Source: Paramecium octaurelia
Lineage: Eukaryota; Ciliophora; Oligohymenophorea; Peniculida; Parameciidae
Assembly: GCA_905182995.1 (NCBI GenBank)
Contig: CAJJDP010000005.1
Location: 620,001 to 684,000 of the forward strand
Length of the DNA stretch: 64,000 nucleotides
Direction: 5' to 3'
The position numbers were made by a program, and so were the translations under genes. The notes under the pieces are model-generated. The model saw nothing but the letters and a program-made list of their open reading frames with translations, ran no database searches and was not told the origin of the DNA. Shown one piece after another: positions 60,836-64,000 of the stretch (positions are counted from its first letter, which is position 1; each line of letters begins with the position of its first letter).

Positions 60836-63800
60836 TCATATATATTTATTTTTTCTCTCTCTTCTTCTGATGATTGCTGCCAGATTGTTATGTTTTAGAT
60901 AGTTATCAAAATTTTTAAATCTTTCAAACTCTTCAAATAACTCTACATACTATCCTCTTTTTTTCCCATATTCATCTTCATATGCCTATTATTCATATGA
61001 TGGCAATTTAATTTGAGGAGATAAAAATGATCCTTGGACAACAATATCAAATAAGTTTCGAGCTTTGGGTTGGGTTGTTCTCGATCCTCTTCTATTTGAG
61101 TCCTACTAGACTTAATCTTAAGGGCTTAATAATAATTTAAGGAAGTACAAATTTTGAGTGTCGGACCCTTTCATTAATGAATTAAAATTCATGGTCTTGT
61201 CACCTTCCAACTTATTTCCTTATTTTAACTCTGAAGATGCATCATTTAATTATTTTTTTTTGAAATATTTAACAATTTCCTTAATTTTGTCTTGCTTTGT
61301 AATGATATATATTAAATTTACTAATTCTTCATCTTGTAAAGCATCATTACACCCCTAAAAGGATAATGGTCTTTTTGATTCAATTTATTGTGTAATAGTC
61401 AACTTGTAGCCTACTTTAAAAGAGTTTAAACTTTCTTCTTCTGATTCCTCCTACTCTTCATCGTCTATAAATTTACTTTCAATTGATACCAGTTTTATAT
61501 TAAAGTTCTTCAATCAATTTGTTTTTGCATATAAACAATAATATACTGTTCTTAACATCATGAGATTCTAATAAGGTATCAACCCTCCTATTCAAAGTTC
61601 GTCTATATACACTTCTATCAGATGGAACATTTCTTCTGTAATTCAAAAGAACCTTTGATCTGTTTGGGTATCCACAAACCAATGGGCATTCTTTAATTAC
61701 ATGAGATGTTTTATTGCATGCTCGACATGAAACATCAACTATTGCTTAGGCATTTGAGAAGGCAACTTAATCTCTCATTTAACAAAATGTAGACTAGTAT
61801 AACAATCATTAATACGTAATCTTTGGAATTCTATTGTAATAAATCAATGACTTAATTTCTATGAATTTTAAGTAAATATGTGAATTAGGTGGATTTGCAA
61901 GATACTTAATAATTCTACTACTAAAAGAACTCCAAAACTCCAAAAGGCTACGAATCTCCTGAATATGATTCCAATACTTTTTATGATTCTTATTTATTTT
62001 TCAGTGTAACATAAAATTATACTTCTCCTTTTTGAAGTATGTATAGATAATCACTTACCTCATCTTACTATGATATACATATATGAAATAAGTACTTTAA
62101 ATATAATTTGTTCAGGTGCAAATTTCTCTTCAATCAAATTTTTGGACAATTATATTAAAAATTAATCACTAAAATTTTCAGTCAAAAATTTAATCTTCTT
62201 AACAATTTTCATATTGATATCTATCTTCATCTCCTCCAATAATTAGGCTGGAATTTATTCTGCAAATCTAAAGGCTTCTCTATCATTTTCTTCTTCTGCA
62301 TCACACCAAACGTATTCAAAATACTTTCTAATCTTTTCAGCCAGGTGTTTATCAAGTCCCTTTAATCTCATATATTTCTTTAAATCATTCATATTTTGTC
62401 TAAATTCATATGTCTTTCTACTCCAATCAGCATAAATGTTATTAATGTTACCAATTGAGTATCCAAAAATACCAACAGCAGCCACAGTCATTCCAATTGT
62501 GAATATCCTTTCTCTTAAATTCTATGGAGTTATATCACCATACCCAATAGTTGTCATGGTTACTATACTAAAGTAGAAGGATGTTAAATATTATGCATGC
62601 CAAGGTTCATCTTGCAATTCATTTTTTATAACCCAAGTGTTCTAATCACTTCCTGTTGTACCGACTAAAAACCATAGACAAGCACAAAAATGAGCTACTG
62701 CCAAAATAGTGTATCCTAATTTAACCAAATCGAATATGGCTATTTAACTCGATGTGAGTTCAAGTCTGTCAAACAAATTTCCACTAAATTTAGTAATCTA
62801 AAAGACTTTTAGAATAAGGACCAAATCCAAATAGTCCACTTAAAATCTAAGACTTAAGAAGAAGGGGATGATCACAAAAATATCAAAAAAAAAGGCTAAA
62901 GATATTATCACAATATAGAGATACATGTTCTTATATAGTTTTTGGCTATGAGGTACCTATTTTCTATCACAGTTCCCTTATAGTAATAGCAGGTGTTGAA
63001 CTTTATTAGGATCTCCAAAATAAAAGAATAGGAAGGGAGTACATCAAATAACACCCATCTAAATTATTGAAAAATATCATCCAGTGAATTACTAGTGTCA
63101 AATTTAAATGCCACTCTGGCACTCACATAAAGTACGTTCATGTTCAAAATTGTCAATATGTAAATATTCCAAGCTATTGCGATTATTGACTCTGGACGCA
63201 GTATTAATTTGTTTTTGTTTAAATAATTATAAACCTTGAGCTTTCTAAGTGGGACAAATACTTATTGATTTAATTAGTATTTCATTTTTTCATATGGACT
63301 TGGTTTCTTAAATTAATTTACAACAATACTTCATATTTGAAATAATCATTAAATAAATAATATCTAAAATAGGCTGACTTGTCACCAATGATGTCAAAAA
63401 CATTCCTATTTATGAGTCTGAAACTAGTAGCAAAGTTAGATTTAGTTATGAAACTAATAAATCTTAAAATTATCATCAAAATCTCTAGAGGGTAGTTCTT
63501 CCAAGCTTAATTACTAAACCCATCAATTTCAACTACTGATTACGAATCCAGGAGAAAAGGACTCTCATCTTTGTTTTTCTTGTTCTTAGGAGGTTTGCCT
63601 GTGTATTGAGGACCATAATGTGACAATTTAATTTGGGATTGGCCTGTGCGATTTCTATAAAAGAGTATGAATTTCAGTTATGTACAATTTTGGATTATCT
63701 GAAACTAAATCTGTAGCTCTCAATGTTCGCAAGGTTTCTTTATTGCTCTGTAGAGCCTTTTTGATTTTCGCAATGGTTTATTGCTTTTATCTTGATCCAC

Positions 63801-63920
63801 TATCTAATAACGATCTGCCAGATTATCCTTGTAAAGTATGATTGCCTATCATAAGGTAAACTGAGAGATGTTACAATTATCTTGTTCAGTTCTAAAATTT
63901 TCTGATTGATTTGGCTGCAT
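60836..63920 (-). CDS. CNG/EAG-type K+ channel with cNBD and C-terminal zinc knuckle
   Basis: Paramecium has a large family of such voltage/cyclic-nucleotide type K+ channels that shape ciliary membrane potential. ATG at 63918-63920 (MQPNQSENF), a cytosolic N-terminus ending KDESPFLLDSQSVVEIDG, hydrophobic helices between about 63480 and 62640, then the pore filter FSIVTMTTIGYGDITPQN (about 62530-62580) and S6/C-linker GYSIGNINNIYADWSRK. A cyclic-nucleotide-binding fold follows (IIFKQDEVSDYLYILQKGE, then PFGVLEFFQQQNYQVS) in which the usual FGE..L and RxA contacts are replaced. A CCHC zinc knuckle, CRACNKTSHVIKEC, ends the folded part, then a long acidic and Gln-rich tail ending RERKNKYI. Introns include 61829-61850, about 62046-62073 and about 63640-63690. 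Confidence 0.85.
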
Positions 63921-64000
63921 ATTTGAAATAAAATTGTATTTAAATATAATATCAGTAGGAGCATAGTTGTAAATGGAGTTCATTGCCAGATTCGAGATTA
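63921..64000. other. 5' flank of the channel gene
   Basis: 80 bp upstream of the K+ channel start codon, AT-rich, probably promoter or 5' leader. Too short to say more. Confidence 0.4.

Noticed and set aside
61250..61265. A suspected frameshift in the tail of the K+ channel gene
   Set aside because: On recounting the T run (nine T on the plus strand) the frame continues without a break.
1..64000. Standard genetic code or bacterial origin
   Set aside because: Under the standard code all conserved proteins are cut at many TAA/TAG codons that stand where Gln is expected; introns and dynein, Rab and NOP58 genes exclude bacteria.
1..64000. Telomere repeats or chromosome end
   Set aside because: No tandem G4T2/G3T3-type runs were seen at either end.

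Overview
This window looks like somatic (macronuclear-type) DNA of a ciliate, most probably Paramecium. Long reading frames appear only if TAA and TAG are read as glutamine and TGA is the sole stop. The DNA is very AT-rich, and genes are cut by tiny GT...AG introns of about 20-34 nt, with 23-25 nt commonest. Two products are typical of Paramecium cell biology: a trichocyst-matrix-like secretory protein and many ciliary proteins. No telomeric repeat, rRNA, tRNA or CRISPR was recognised. The species cannot be fixed from sequence alone.

Layout. 1-6073 (minus): an anoctamin/TMEM16 membrane protein and, 4 nt downstream, a kinase-like helical protein that may be the same gene. 6340-9243 (plus): two related Myb-like genes separated by a gene-poor gap. 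9737-13615 (minus): an AGC-type kinase, mitochondrial alternative oxidase (with a frameshift), and a cysteine-rich secreted, probably GPI-anchored, protein. 13.6-20.7 kb is the gene-poor part: one long Gln/Lys-rich coiled-coil gene, and around it AT-rich sequence with what look like decayed coding remnants. 20.7-24.8 kb (plus): a TPR protein with a zinc-finger-like start, a UAP56/Sub2-like RNA helicase and a Rab GTPase. 24.9-27.8 kb (minus): a trichocyst matrix protein, a mitochondrial-carrier-like protein and a small membrane protein.

28.5-40.9 kb (minus) is one axonemal dynein heavy chain gene. It is divergently paired with NOP58 (plus), which converges on a long coiled-coil gene. 44.0-50.3 kb (minus) has an SCP1-type phosphatase and three coiled-coil genes. 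50.6-56.0 kb has a complex I LYR subunit (NDUFA6-like), an EF-hand-like protein, a small secreted/membrane protein, a SHIPPO/STPGR protein and an ENO4-like divergent enolase. 56.0-60.8 kb has a TFIIB-like two-cyclin-fold protein, a Gln-rich protein, a casein kinase 1 and a small four-helix membrane protein. 60.8-63.9 kb (minus) is a cyclic-nucleotide-gated-type K+ channel ending in a zinc knuckle.

Several genes fit ciliary structure and signalling (dynein, SHIPPO, ENO4-like, CNG-type channel, many coiled coils), others mitochondrial respiration (AOX, carrier, LYR subunit), others RNA biology (NOP58, helicase). Intergenic gaps between active genes can be extremely short (13-44 bp). A recurrent feature is a subset of introns whose acceptor reads AAG instead of TAG.
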